This document shows positions 8,601 to 17,082 of a stretch of DNA of 20,855 bases, piece by piece. Origin of the DNA: Zelonia costaricensis (Eukaryota > Euglenozoa > Kinetoplastea > Trypanosomatida > Trypanosomatidae). The notes under the pieces are model-generated. The model saw only the letters and a program-made list of their open reading frames with translations, was not told the origin of the DNA and made no database searches. Every line of letters begins with the position of its first letter. The first letter of the stretch is position 1. The translations under genes were made by a program, and so were the position numbers. The stretch spans positions 1 to 20,855 of the forward strand of contig JASAOO010003213.1 in the NCBI GenBank assembly GCA_030849075.1. Direction: 5' to 3'.

Positions 8601-11600
8601 CGGTTCGGGATGTCGTTCTTGCCGCCGGACGGGTGCGACATGGCGGCCATGAAGACGAGCCCCTTGAACTCGCGGCGCATGCCGGGCTTGCTGAGGTCGT
8701 ACACCTGGCTCATCTCGACCGCCTGGCGCACAATCTCGTTCGTGATCTGGTCGCCCCACTCGTTGATCTCCGGCATGTTGATGTCGTCAATGAAGACGGT
8801 GAGCCGCTCGCAGTTCTTGGGGCCGTAGTTCGAGCCCATCTTCTTCTCCGTCATGTCCTCCAGCGTGTTGTAGAAGTTCTGCGGCAGCGTCATGGACGAG
8901 AAGTTCACCTTGCGGAAGTTGCTCTGATCGTCCTGGGCCTTGATGCCGCTGAGGAACTGCTCCACCGTCACCGTCTTGGCCGTACCGCTCACACCGATGA
9001 ACAGCGTGGGGCGGTTCTGCAGGAAGTTGCACTTGGCGAGGTAGTGCAGGCGCACCGAGTCGGCCGTCGGGATGAACAGCGCGGAGAAGTCGAGCCGGTC
9101 GTCGCCCGGGTAGCGCCACTGCTCGAGGAACTTCGACCACGGCTCCCAGTCCCCGGTCTTGCAGTTGAGCGCGAAGTCGAAGATCTGCCCCTCGCTCGAC
9201 GGCGGCAGGGCGCCGAACTTGCTGCGCACGAACTGGTCGAACTTCGTGCGGTCCTTCAGCTCGAGCGTGCCACCGAACGACCACGCCATCGAGAACCAGA
9301 AGATCTTCTCGGCCAGCTGCTGCGACACGGCGTTGCCGTCGCCGATCTCGTCGCCGAGGGCGACGGCGAGGTGGAAGGCGTTTTCGACAAGGTGCGCCAC
9401 CGACGTGCGCATCACCACGGTGCACTCGCGGCTGTAGAACTCTGCGATCTTGTTGGCAATGCAGCTCTCCGGCACGGTGTTCGTGTCGGGGTTCTTGGGC
9501 AAAAATATTGCCAGCAGCTTCTCCGCCAGCTGCGGCTGGCACCGCTTCACCACGTCGCGCGGCAGCATCTGCCCATCCGTGTTCATCGTGGCGCGAAGCC
9601 GCGACTCGAGCACCGGCATCCAGCCCAGAATGACGTCGCTGATGTACACGATACCAGCGCGCGACACGGTGGCGGGCGACGCGTTGGCCAGGTTCTCGAC
9701 CTCGAAGCAGCACTTCATCGTGTCGCTCATCTGAATGCGGTCGCCGTTGGCGAGGGTGAGCAGCTTGTTGTCGTCCAGCACGGTGTTCAAGTTCTCGATC
9801 CAGATGGCGTCGACCGGGCCGTCGCACACAATCCAGAAGTTCTTCTTCTTCGCATTCCGCACCGCCTGGCGCCACAGCGACGAGAAGACACCGTCGTGCC
9901 AGTCGCCGGCCACGTCGACGCGGCCGAACATCTGCGGCGCCGTGATGGCCTTCGGGTTCATGCGCAGCTGCTGGTGAGGCACCGTGGTGCGGGAGAGGGT
10001 GTCGGTCATCACGTCGTAGCACTGCGTCTTGCCGCACATGGCCGGCCCCACCACCATGATGCCGTGCCGCACCAGCTTCGTCTCATACAGCTGCAGCACC
10101 TTGCTCACCCACGGCGTCCAGTAGATGAGGCCCTTCTCCTCGACGACCTTCTTGAGCTCTGTCTCGATCTCGGGGTGGGTGCCCTTCACGAACTGACGGC
10201 CCGGGAACATGTCGCGCAGCAGCGAGTCGAACAGGTCGATGTCCTCGAAGACGAGCTTCGACAAGTTCATGTCGCGCAGCGTCCGCATGAAGAGCTCCTC
10301 CTCGTCCTTGCCCGGGTTGCGGCGCAGCACCGCACCGGCCGTGCGCAGCACCGAGAGAATGTTCCGCAGCCCGAAGTCGTAGTGCCGCTGCTTCGACAGC
10401 TGCTCCTCGCACAGCTTGTACAGAATGAAGAACTTCTTGCTCAGCAGCTCGTCCTGGCTGTAGCCCTGCGAGGCCAGCTTCACCTTCATGATGGTCTGCC
10501 GATCGGGCACCATCATCGTCACACCACGGAAGAGGATCTTTAGGTTCTCGGGCAGCTCCTGACGACCGGCGTAGCCGGGGTTCATCGTGATGAAGAAGCC
10601 GACACCCGGCATGAGGTCGGTCACCTGGCCGTCGATGAAGATGAACTTCTCCTTGTGCTGCTTCAGCGCCTGCAGCACGCAGCTCACCTGCTGGGCCACG
10701 ACAGAGAGCACCGGCAGGTCAATGCGGTTGAACTCATCGAAGCAGCCCCACGCGTTCGCCTGCGACAGGCCGCGGATGATCTTGCCCATGGCGTGGCGGT
10801 CCAGCTGATCGGAGCAGTTGAACACAACACAGAACTTGCCGTACGTACGCGCCAGATCCTTCGTCGTCTCGGTCTTGCCCGTCCCGGCCGGACCAGCCGG
10901 CGCGCCACCCATGTACATGGCCAGCGCCTGCGACAGCGTGATGTAGCAGCGATCCGTCAGCGGCGTGATGACGAGGCGCTCCTTGACGCCGAGGTACTCG
11001 TTGCAGTACTCCGTGTCGGAGTCGGCAATGCTGATGATCGTCGCGTCCCGCTCGGGGCGGTAGTAGAAGCGCGCCTGCTTCAGCCAGTCGAAGTGCGTGA
11101 TGTCCTTGATGCCGGACTTCTGCAGCTCCATGAACACCTCCTGCTGATGCACCTGGATCGTGATGAGGGTCTCGATGTTGGTACGCATGCGCAGCGGCTT
11201 GCGCTCCAGCTCCGGCGACGTCGTGATGTTGACGAGGTAGTTCTTGACGGCGTCACACTTGGCGCGGGCCGCCACCGCCTCCTTGCCGCGCGCCCGCATC
11301 GCCCCGCGGTGGATGCAGTCTGTCACATCCGCCGTCCAGAAGAACTGCAGCATGAGCAGCGCGACCTGCGCGGGGTAGCGGTCGATGATCGTGCCGAGGT
11401 ACGCCGTGTTGTTCAGCAGCGTCGGCAGCTCCGTCACGCTGGCCTTCACGACCTCGCGCACCGTGTCCGTCATGCCCGTGCAGAGCCGCGTGAGCCAGTC
11501 CTCGACGTTGCCGACGCACGGCGTCGGCTCATGCATCGCGAGCACCTGCCCCTCGCCCGACATCATCTCCACGACCTGGTAGTACGGCTGCGCGCCGGCC

Positions 11601-14600
11601 TCCTTCGGCTTGACGCGCTCGAACGTCACGGCAGACAGGCCATCGAAGATGGAGGCGAGGTGGGGCTGGATCGACTGCGGGTCGCTGGCCTGCGACAGAA
11701 TTTCCAGCAGCACCGTGTCGGACACGAAGTAGAAGCGCGGGAAGAGGTTGCGCTTCTGCTCGAGGTAGAGCGAGAGCTTGCGCTGGCACTCGTCGAGCTG
11801 CTCCTTCAGCGTCGGCAGGCTCTGCAGCAGCTCGTTCTCGTAGCAGAACACAATCACGTTCGGCGTCTCGTTCGCCTTGTTCATAATCTTCTGCCACTGC
11901 TTGTCGATCATGGCAAAGCGCTTCGCCTCCTGCGGGAGCTGCTTCATGATGTCGCCGCCGGCGAACACGGCCTCCAGGTACTGCCACGTGAACTGCACCT
12001 CCGTCCACAGGCTGATCGTCTCGCTCACCTTGACGAGCTTCTGCAGGAACCCCTGGATGTTCTCGCGCATGAAGGCGCAGTACCGCGACGACAGCATCGA
12101 GTTGACAGCCAGCGACGACTCCTCGAGCGCCTCGCGAATCGATGCCGTGTCATCGCCCTTGAGAATGATTGGGCCGCGGTGCTTGAACTCGCTGAAGTGC
12201 AGCTCCTGGTCCTTCCAGACGGCCTCCTGCGCGCGGAACTTGGCCTCGATCTCGGCCTCGCGCGCCGAGGACGTCGCAATGTCGACCACCTCCTCAACGA
12301 CGGTGAGCAGGTTCGCGTCGGCGAGGTCCTGCAGCTTGAAGATGTCCGGGTCGGTGCGCCACTTGTGCCCCGACACCTTCATGATCTCCTGCCAGTGCCG
12401 CTCCACCACAGCCGGGCTCTTGAGCTCCTGGATGACCGGCTGCAGCTCCATGAAGTTGTCGAGGATCGTCTTCAGCTCCACGTAGGCGTCCCAGTCGCGC
12501 AGCGACTTGGGCAGCCGCTTGCACTGGCTCACGAACACGCTCACCTCCTCGCAGACGGCGTCGAAGTTGAGGTCGCACCAGAGGATGTCGTTGTAGCCGT
12601 TCACCTTCTGCAGCACGTTGATGTAAAGCGTGTAGAGCTTGTCCAGCAGCTCGAGCTCCTTCTTCGTCTTGACCAGCTCCGGGTACCGGTGAACCGGCAG
12701 CCCGAACAGCTCCTCGCCCGCCATGTACGTCATCCACTTGCGGTACTTGTCGTCGAACTGGCGCTGGAAGCGCTTGAGCCGCTCCATCGCCTCCTGCGGC
12801 GGCAGCCCCTCCACCATCGGGCCGTTGGCGTCGTAGTCGTTGCGGAAGGCCACCACCTCGGCGCTGAACTTCTGCACCTCCTGCGTCAGCCCCTTCTTGA
12901 AGCCGTGCTGCATGCTGTTGATGTCGTCCGTGCGGAGCTGCGCCGCCTTGTGCAGCTTGCGCCACTTGATGCGCAGGTCCTCGACGCGGTCCGTCTCCTC
13001 CTTCGGGATGATGGAGGTGTACCGCTGGAGGAGAGCGTAGGACTGGTGCACCGGCAGGAACTGGAACTCCACGACCGACTCGCGATCGCGGATGTCGCGC
13101 AGGGTGTTCATCAGCACGCGCAGGTCCTCGAGCTTGTCCTGGTCTGGGATCGGCATCTGCAGCTGGTGCGCCTCGTCCTCCATCTTGAAGGTGAGGGCGT
13201 CGAGCTGGCGCTGCGCCTGGGCGTAGAGCTTGTTGATGTACACCTCCTTCCAGTCGCGAATGCGCTGCAGCAGCTCCTGCTGCAGCGGCTTGTTCTGCAG
13301 GGCGAGGCTGCCTACGTTGAAGCACGGCGCCAGGCCCTTCACCTCCTCCTCCAGCGCAACGTACTCGCCCAGCTTCGCCTCGTAGTCGTCCAGGGTCGGG
13401 TTCGCCTGCAGGAACGCCTCGTAGGCCTCGTCCTTGTCCTCCTTCCAGATCGCCTCGTAACGGCGGAAGTGACCGAGGTACTCCATGACCTGCTTCTTGA
13501 GCCCGTGCACGCTGCCGGTCAGCAGCAGCACCACCTTCACAATCTCCTTGTTGCGCGCGATCTCCTCGTAGAAGTTGGCGCCCTCCTCGTTGAAGTAGTG
13601 CCAGCGCGTCATGTACTTGCTGCAGGACAGCACGGCCGTCGCGCACTGGTTGATCGTCAGCTGCACCTCGTCCAGCGACGGGTTGAGGAAGAGGTACGGC
13701 TCCGCACTGAGCAGCTGCAGGTCCACGTCGAACAGCGGCGTCTCGGAGAAGAGGAAGGCGACGCGGTTGTGCGTGCCGACGCGCTTCTTGAGCAGGTTCA
13801 GCGAGCGCGTCGTGCAGGTTAGGATGGCCTTGAACATGAGGCGGTGGAAGTGCCCCTTGAGGGCCCGCACCTTCTCCTGCGTCGCCGCGTCCATGGCGCC
13901 GGCCGAGGCCGACAGCGCGCCGCCACCGCCGCCGCCGCCGCCGGGCACGACCACCGCCGTGGACGTGGGACCGATCGTGTTGTTGAAGTTCCCAGAGCCA
14001 ACGCCCACTACACCGCCGGCGGCGCCCTGAGCGTTGGCGACGTTGTGCCGCACGATCAGCTCCACCACGTCGTCGACGGCGCTCTCGACCTCGCGGTTCT
14101 TGACGTTCATGACCTCGCACTGCTGGCGGATGTGCCGCTCCTGCAGCTGCACAAACTGGTCGAGCGAGACGTGCTCCTCGAAGAGGTTCACGAGCAGGGT
14201 AGACGAGACGGCCTTGAGGTTGGACTGGATGCGGTGCACAACCGTCTCGTTCACCTTGCCGACGAGGTGGTCCAGCTCGCTGATGGCGCTGCGCACCCGC
14301 TCCAGGTACGTGTCCACGTTCATCGACGTCCACGTCAGCGTCGTCTCGCCCGGCCGGATAATTGCGTCCAGCCGCTCCATTGCAGGCTGCAGCAGTGGGC
14401 GAGTGATGCCGATGATGGCGCAGCGCGTCGACTCGCCCGGGCGGCCCACGACGCGCTCGTACTCCTTGACGAGGTACGTTAGCTCGTTGTAGAAGACCTT
14501 GAGCTTCTGCTCCTGCATCAGCAGCGACTTGGCCGCCGCCGGCACCTCGACGTCGCCCAGCAGCATCAGCGAGCGCGTCTCCTTGATTAGCTGGTTGATC

Positions 14601-16885
14601 TCGCTGTCGAAGTTGACGAACAGGCGGCCCTCGTGCCGCACCAGCAGCGTCGCGTTCATGCCCGCCTTGCTCGACTCGATCGAGCGCTTCCACGCGTCGA
14701 GCCAGATCGCCTCGAACTCGAGCAGCGCGATCGACACCTTGTTGTACGTCCGAATGACCTTCTTGCTGTCCTTTGTGTTGGCCATGATCGTGCGGTTCGT
14801 CTTGAACTTGTCCATCGGCTCCTTAATGTGGCGGAGCAGCTGGCGCGACCAGCTGATGGCGCCGGCGACGGGCGTCATGTGGCGGGCCATGGGCGGGTCC
14901 TCCTTGTACCGCTCGTACGTCTTCTGGTCCTTCTCCAGCTCCATGCCGTAGCTGTGGAAGATGACGAGGTACTTGGACTCGAGGTCGGCCGCGAAGGTCT
15001 CGGACTGGAGAATCTTCTGGTACTTCTTCAGCAGCAGCAGCGCGTTGTCGGTTGACGTGATGTTCTCGAAGGAGGAGTTGATCGCAACCTGCATCGACGT
15101 CTCCAGCTCAGACAGCCGGCTCTCGAAGATTTTGAACTCCACGTCGAACTTGTTGTTGTCGTGGACGTCGAGGATGTCGGTCGTCTTGCCGCGCAGGTGG
15201 CCGAGGTACTCGTCGAAGCGCGGCAGCAGGCTCGCCATCTGGTCCACGTGGAAGCTGTTGAGCAGGCGGAACTGCTCCACCTTGCGGAAGACCGTGATCA
15301 GCTTGTCCACGCGCTTCGCGAAGAGGTTGAAGTGGCCGAGAAAGCGGAGCTCGTCGAAGTCGAAGAGGCGACCGCTGTTGCTCGAGGCGTGCGAGAGAAG
15401 GTACTCCTGCGCCTTGCGGTACTCCTGCACGTACACCTCGTTCAGCTTCGCGGTGGCCTGGAGGCGCCCGATCAGGTCCTGCAGCGAGGCCGCGTCGTGC
15501 GTCATGTCCCAGATGCGAGAGCGCGTGCCGGACGGGTTGATGGCGCGCTTACAGGCCAGCACAATCTCGTTCGTGATCTTGAAGAAGAGCGCCGTCATGT
15601 GCTCCTGGGTCGGGTAGAAGCGGGCGATGGTGTACATCATGCGAATGTTCGCGATCAGCGTCGGCATGATGGTCATGATGCGCTGCAGGTTGGACGAGTA
15701 TAGTACATCGAAGTAGGTGTCCAGCGACTGCAGGTACTTGACGTTCTCCTGCGCCTCGGCGAGCGCCTCTGTCAAGTTCGAGTCCATCTCCGCCCACTGC
15801 GCGACGAGCGAGCTGCGGGCCTCGCGCAGGTACTGCACCGCCTGCGTCGCCGACACGTGCTGCAGCTGCTCCTCCAGCATGCGCAGCTTCGCCAGCCGCG
15901 TCTTCCAGAGCTCCTTCTCCGTCTTGGGGCCGGCCCGCTCGTCCTGCAGCTCCGCCTCGTAGTTGGGCACCTGCGCCACGGCCTCGTTCACCACACGGAT
16001 CCAGCCCTCCACGGCGTGCGCCAGGCTTGACACCACGGTGGAGTCACTGACCCCGCCGCGCTTGCTGACGCCGCCGCTGCGCAGCTGCCGCCACGTCGCC
16101 TCGTCCACCGGCGTCAGCGTCGCCGTGTCGTCCTGCAGCTGCTGCAGCTCGCCCACGCGGTCGGCGTACTGCATGAGGCTGACAATGAACTGGTTCTTCT
16201 CGTCCGCCGTGTTCTTGCCCCACTGCCGCATGCGGTTCAGCAGCGGCGTGTACACCTCCGTCAGGAGGTGCTCGAAGCCGGTCAGCACGTTGGCCTGCAT
16301 GACACCCATCGACAGCTCCTGCACCGCCTGCGTGATGTCCTTGCTGCTGATCGGCTTGCCGGTGTCGGCGCGCGTCAGGTAGACGAAGCGCTTCGTGATG
16401 TGCTGGATCGGGTTCCTCGTCGGGTCCAGCACCTGCAGCACATCCTCCCCACTGTTCGCCGCGTCGTTCCCCGCCGGGGCCGCCGCCGCACCCGCCGCCG
16501 CCGCCGCACCAGCAGCAGCAGCAGCGTTCGACATGCGCTTCGACGCGCTGGTCGGCCCCACGCCACCGGCGCCGCTGCCCAGCATCAGCGCGTTGTCCAG
16601 CACGGCGCCCGCGGTGAGGGGTTGGTACGTGAAGAGCAGCGCCGTCGCGCCGGTGCCCTGCAGCAGGTCGTGCACCACCATGAACTTAGGCGAGCCGTCC
16701 GTGAAGGTGCGGTCGAGCTGCCGGGTCAGCTCATCAATCTTGCCGGCATCCCCGCTGGAGAGGAAGTCCTTGACGCGCGAGAAGACGTAGTGGTGGCGCA
16801 GGTCAGACCGAACCTGGCGGTTCACGTCGACGTTGCCGTTGTAGCCAGCCGCGCTGCCGTTCAACGCCGACTGCGGGTCCTCCAT
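2675..16885 (-). CDS. Axonemal outer-arm dynein heavy chain, gamma class (DNAH5/DNAH8-like)
   Basis: A complete 4,736-residue motor protein, ATG at 16885 and TAG at 2675-2677, about the length of human DNAH5/DNAH8. It hydrolyses ATP to slide axonemal microtubules in the flagellum, working with intermediate and light chains. Tail and linker occupy residues 1 to about 1900 (linker motif ending GHKW near 1509). P-loops: AAA1 GPAGTGKT 1998-2005 with FDEF at about 2049-2052; AAA2 GPAMCGKT 2280-2287; AAA3 GVSGTAKT 2631-2638 with VFIDDINMP from 2697; AAA4 GVGGSGKQ 3016-3023 with FTDND at about 3072. Stalk coiled coil 1 runs from about 3245, the microtubule-binding domain is about 3374-3480 (CGNVAGLC at 3466) and coiled coil 2 about 3490-3590. 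AAA5 starts near GPFN 3598, AAA6 near REEYRPVASRG 3880, and the C-terminal domain holds SMGQGQE at 4140 and ends RGVALLGTTD. Axonemal rather than cytoplasmic identity and the gamma class rest on recalled similarity (IYGLYLEGAMWDR, CPVYKYPSR, FFNPQGFLT) and need a tree. Low-complexity insertions occur at about 120-145 (poly-Ala), 945-997 (Gly-rich) and 4670-4692 (Ala/Lys). No frame break or intron is visible. Confidence 0.95.
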   Translation of the reverse strand: MEDPQSALNGSAAGYNGNVDVNRQVRSDLRHHYVFSRVKDFLSSGDAGKIDELTRQLDRTFTDGSPKFMVVHDLLQGTGATALLFTYQPLTAGAVLDNALMLGSGAGGVGPTSASKRMSNAAAAAGAAAAAGAAAAPAGNDAANSGEDVLQVLDPTRNPIQHITKRFVYLTRADTGKPISSKDITQAVQELSMGVMQANVLTGFEHLLTEVYTPLLNRMRQWGKNTADEKNQFIVSLMQYADRVGELQQLQDDTATLTPVDEATWRQLRSGGVSKRGGVSDSTVVSSLAHAVEGWIRVVNEAVAQVPNYEAELQDERAGPKTEKELWKTRLAKLRMLEEQLQHVSATQAVQYLREARSSLVAQWAEMDSNLTEALAEAQENVKYLQSLDTYFDVLYSSNLQRIMTIMPTLIANIRMMYTIARFYPTQEHMTALFFKITNEIVLACKRAINPSGTRSRIWDMTHDAASLQDLIGRLQATAKLNEVYVQEYRKAQEYLLSHASSNSGRLFDFDELRFLGHFNLFAKRVDKLITVFRKVEQFRLLNSFHVDQMASLLPRFDEYLGHLRGKTTDILDVHDNNKFDVEFKIFESRLSELETSMQVAINSSFENITSTDNALLLLKKYQKILQSETFAADLESKYLVIFHSYGMELEKDQKTYERYKEDPPMARHMTPVAGAISWSRQLLRHIKEPMDKFKTNRTIMANTKDSKKVIRTYNKVSIALLEFEAIWLDAWKRSIESSKAGMNATLLVRHEGRLFVNFDSEINQLIKETRSLMLLGDVEVPAAAKSLLMQEQKLKVFYNELTYLVKEYERVVGRPGESTRCAIIGITRPLLQPAMERLDAIIRPGETTLTWTSMNVDTYLERVRSAISELDHLVGKVNETVVHRIQSNLKAVSSTLLVNLFEEHVSLDQFVQLQERHIRQQCEVMNVKNREVESAVDDVVELIVRHNVANAQGAAGGVVGVGSGNFNNTIGPTSTAVVVPGGGGGGGGALSASAGAMDAATQEKVRALKGHFHRLMFKAILTCTTRSLNLLKKRVGTHNRVAFLFSETPLFDVDLQLLSAEPYLFLNPSLDEVQLTINQCATAVLSCSKYMTRWHYFNEEGANFYEEIARNKEIVKVVLLLTGSVHGLKKQVMEYLGHFRRYEAIWKEDKDEAYEAFLQANPTLDDYEAKLGEYVALEEEVKGLAPCFNVGSLALQNKPLQQELLQRIRDWKEVYINKLYAQAQRQLDALTFKMEDEAHQLQMPIPDQDKLEDLRVLMNTLRDIRDRESVVEFQFLPVHQSYALLQRYTSIIPKEETDRVEDLRIKWRKLHKAAQLRTDDINSMQHGFKKGLTQEVQKFSAEVVAFRNDYDANGPMVEGLPPQEAMERLKRFQRQFDDKYRKWMTYMAGEELFGLPVHRYPELVKTKKELELLDKLYTLYINVLQKVNGYNDILWCDLNFDAVCEEVSVFVSQCKRLPKSLRDWDAYVELKTILDNFMELQPVIQELKSPAVVERHWQEIMKVSGHKWRTDPDIFKLQDLADANLLTVVEEVVDIATSSAREAEIEAKFRAQEAVWKDQELHFSEFKHRGPIILKGDDTASIREALEESSLAVNSMLSSRYCAFMRENIQGFLQKLVKVSETISLWTEVQFTWQYLEAVFAGGDIMKQLPQEAKRFAMIDKQWQKIMNKANETPNVIVFCYENELLQSLPTLKEQLDECQRKLSLYLEQKRNLFPRFYFVSDTVLLEILSQASDPQSIQPHLASIFDGLSAVTFERVKPKEAGAQPYYQVVEMMSGEGQVLAMHEPTPCVGNVEDWLTRLCTGMTDTVREVVKASVTELPTLLNNTAYLGTIIDRYPAQVALLMLQFFWTADVTDCIHRGAMRARGKEAVAARAKCDAVKNYLVNITTSPELERKPLRMRTNIETLITIQVHQQEVFMELQKSGIKDITHFDWLKQARFYYRPERDATIISIADSDTEYCNEYLGVKERLVITPLTDRCYITLSQALAMYMGGAPAGPAGTGKTETTKDLARTYGKFCVVFNCSDQLDRHAMGKIIRGLSQANAWGCFDEFNRIDLPVLSVVAQQVSCVLQALKQHKEKFIFIDGQVTDLMPGVGFFITMNPGYAGRQELPENLKILFRGVTMMVPDRQTIMKVKLASQGYSQDELLSKKFFILYKLCEEQLSKQRHYDFGLRNILSVLRTAGAVLRRNPGKDEEELFMRTLRDMNLSKLVFEDIDLFDSLLRDMFPGRQFVKGTHPEIETELKKVVEEKGLIYWTPWVSKVLQLYETKLVRHGIMVVGPAMCGKTQCYDVMTDTLSRTTVPHQQLRMNPKAITAPQMFGRVDVAGDWHDGVFSSLWRQAVRNAKKKNFWIVCDGPVDAIWIENLNTVLDDNKLLTLANGDRIQMSDTMKCCFEVENLANASPATVSRAGIVYISDVILGWMPVLESRLRATMNTDGQMLPRDVVKRCQPQLAEKLLAIFLPKNPDTNTVPESCIANKIAEFYSRECTVVMRTSVAHLVENAFHLAVALGDEIGDGNAVSQQLAEKIFWFSMAWSFGGTLELKDRTKFDQFVRSKFGALPPSSEGQIFDFALNCKTGDWEPWSKFLEQWRYPGDDRLDFSALFIPTADSVRLHYLAKCNFLQNRPTLFIGVSGTAKTVTVEQFLSGIKAQDDQSNFRKVNFSSMTLPQNFYNTLEDMTEKKMGSNYGPKNCERLTVFIDDINMPEINEWGDQITNEIVRQAVEMSQVYDLSKPGMRREFKGLVFMAAMSHPSGGKNDIPNRLKRHFTVLNMPLPEEANIQQIFGTIFEGRFCNDNYVQGVQDVARLLTKMSISFWEAIGKRMLPTPDKFHYFFNLRDLSRITQGVMLAGMQSDPDRPEKRAQSKPWETIADATTLLRVWKHECARAFSDKLNSVADKRWFDENIQNCLHEHLSSTPYKDLTELVREPVYMANFMRDPVVDPETGEQVEPAPRIYEVVPSMEAVLERLMAAMQAHNETPAGRVKKLNLVLFEAALKNVCRISRGLSLPRGNLLLVGVGGSGKQSLARLAAFVNGQEYATLVISKGFGVNQLFDAIREQYINAATKKPVTMLFTDNDIKQEVFLEYINSFLSNGEIAGLFASDQRDSAINDVRPIMKKDPYAKFEDMSESLWKYFISRVRERLHFVLCFSPVGDRFRTRARKFPALISSCIINWFFPWPKQALLDVSARTIQSFEMATEDRHKKALVELMAEIHLLMLERSEEYLARYRRSVYSTPKSYLSFIESYTNVYTKKFNELNDEAKKINNGLKKLQQAAEDVRVMRTQLQEKEVLLGNKRKETDALVKEIEVRTAEAEKKRAEVELVKEAVAHDAAIVARGEAEAKKDLEAAEPALIEAIESLNSITSADFVTLKKLANPPALIKRIFDAVSILLHRPLQVPGSELVKGALWITDSWDFSGRQLASDTGTLDVLKNFGESKKDLINEETCELLLPYLWMDGFTADAARKACGNVAGLCTWVSSMYKYINIAKEVGPKKEALRIATIQLRAANKKKEEQEEELAKVTAEVQAYNAQLADENAKKQALEEDANRTKQRMDSANGLIDALSGERERWTQQSNEFKTLIDRLVGDVALSCAFISYCGPFNSEFRNQLLYDYFYPKCKQLNIPVTPDLNIVKFLVDETTIADWQLEGLPADSHSVQNAIMITTSSKYPLMIDPQGQALNWVRRRTEKLQNKVVQMNDRTFSNSLQEQLDQGRPLIVENIPEEVDTMLDPVLERQVVRSGKTLLMKINGEDMTFNEKFSLFMTTKLPNPSFTPELFAKCLVIDFTVTMEGLEQQLLSQVVSREKAELNEESAKLSEDINSNEKRRKNLEDRLLKQLSESQGNLIDDVELISTLQETKDASAEIAEKLAIAMETKKRIAGAREEYRPVASRGAVLYFLVVQMSLVNHMYQTSLVQFNGIFDNSILKSEHHPVTAKRIQCIIDHFTLSVFKYVIRMLFSKHKLLFVLLLACKIEMKAGRLDAGAFEALLKGGGGVQIDRAKPFNWLKDKAWANVMAIAQQVPRVFKQLPDLIMRNEQQWRPYIESDGMETMPVPDINEKLDHFERLLLVRALREDRTMLAATRYIASTLGKVFAEPQQLELADVVEETTGLTPIVFLLSQGSDPTTLIEASAKKLKKKIYPISMGQGQEEAAMNIVSSAWQNGDWALLQNCHLGLPFLLQLEERLRVQMMPPQPGEKRAEIHEEARIWVTSEPHPSVPIGLLQMSIKLTNEPPQGIKAGLIRTYSWMSQDYLEMFRRTEWRPMLFAQCFLHSVVVERRKFGPIGFSVPYEFNQGDWTASVQFLINHMTTIGEQMRNPVNRDTVCYMVADIQYGGRITDNNDRALFKAITEFLYDMHLTNPDKCKDGKEMTDFYPGYGIPLFDDINRHREFIRETYPDVDTPEVFQMHPNQDITYRTRQAQEVLATILDVQPRGATTTGGVTREDKVIGMADSYLKLLPSDWTVDRKAYLSDRQPLSIFAGQEVDRLSLAMRTVRRTCQDLKLAVAGTIILTPALQDALNSLYDARVPAAWVAVGWPSPNISLWIGELVRRYEQLNSWACNGRPPVYWLPGFFNPQGFLTSVRQEITRSHANEAVPWALDKVESRTEVRSSEYRPGQEAKADDLRTEKGEVVIYGLYLEGAMWDRVNKRLKDPLPGDLYRELPMLLISAYNKDAPQQPAAQAVKPGAVKEKKAKQEYYRCPVYKYPSRSDINWIFDVRLPVAEDDAYWRMRGVALLGTTD

Positions 16886-16942
16886 CTCTGAAGCAGTTGC
16901 GCGAGGGCCGGGCAGAGTGGAAGAGAGCGAGGGGGTGGGGGG

Positions 16943-16960
16943 CTAGGGAGAGAGAGTATA
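16943..16960 (-). promoter_or_regulatory. Candidate trans-splice acceptor for the dynein mRNA
   Basis: On the minus strand a CTCTCTCTCCCTAG sequence ends with AG at position 16943. A further C/T-rich run follows (to about 16920), with no other AG until CAG only three bases before the ATG at 16885. Splicing at 16943 gives a 5' untranslated region of about 57 bases. The alternative is the AG at 16889-16888, fed by the second tract, which would give an extremely short leader. Which one is used cannot be told from sequence. Confidence 0.4.
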
Positions 16961-17082
16961 GCTCGCGTGCGGAGGGGAAGAGGGAGGCGCGTGGTGTGGT
17001 GTTGTGGTGGAGGTGAGAAGATCTAAGAGGCGAGCTCGGTGTACTGTGGGCTAGCCTTCAGGGAAGGGGGGGGGGGGGCGGG

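Noticed and set aside
3128..10543. A plus-strand open frame of 2,471 codons opposite the dynein gene
   Set aside because: Its translation is a Leu/Arg/His/Val/Glu-rich string with no domain. It is explained by the GC-rich third-position bias of the dynein codons on the opposite strand, which removes stops from one antisense frame.
10655..13822. A second long plus-strand open frame (1,055 codons) opposite the dynein gene
   Set aside because: It is in the same phase as the previous one and has the same Leu/Val/Arg/His/Glu composition, with no recognisable motif. It is an antisense shadow of the dynein codons.
12294..14693. A 799-codon minus-strand frame within the dynein gene
   Set aside because: It overlaps the intact dynein frame completely, is Arg/Ala/Gly-rich and lacks any domain, so it is an out-of-frame shadow.
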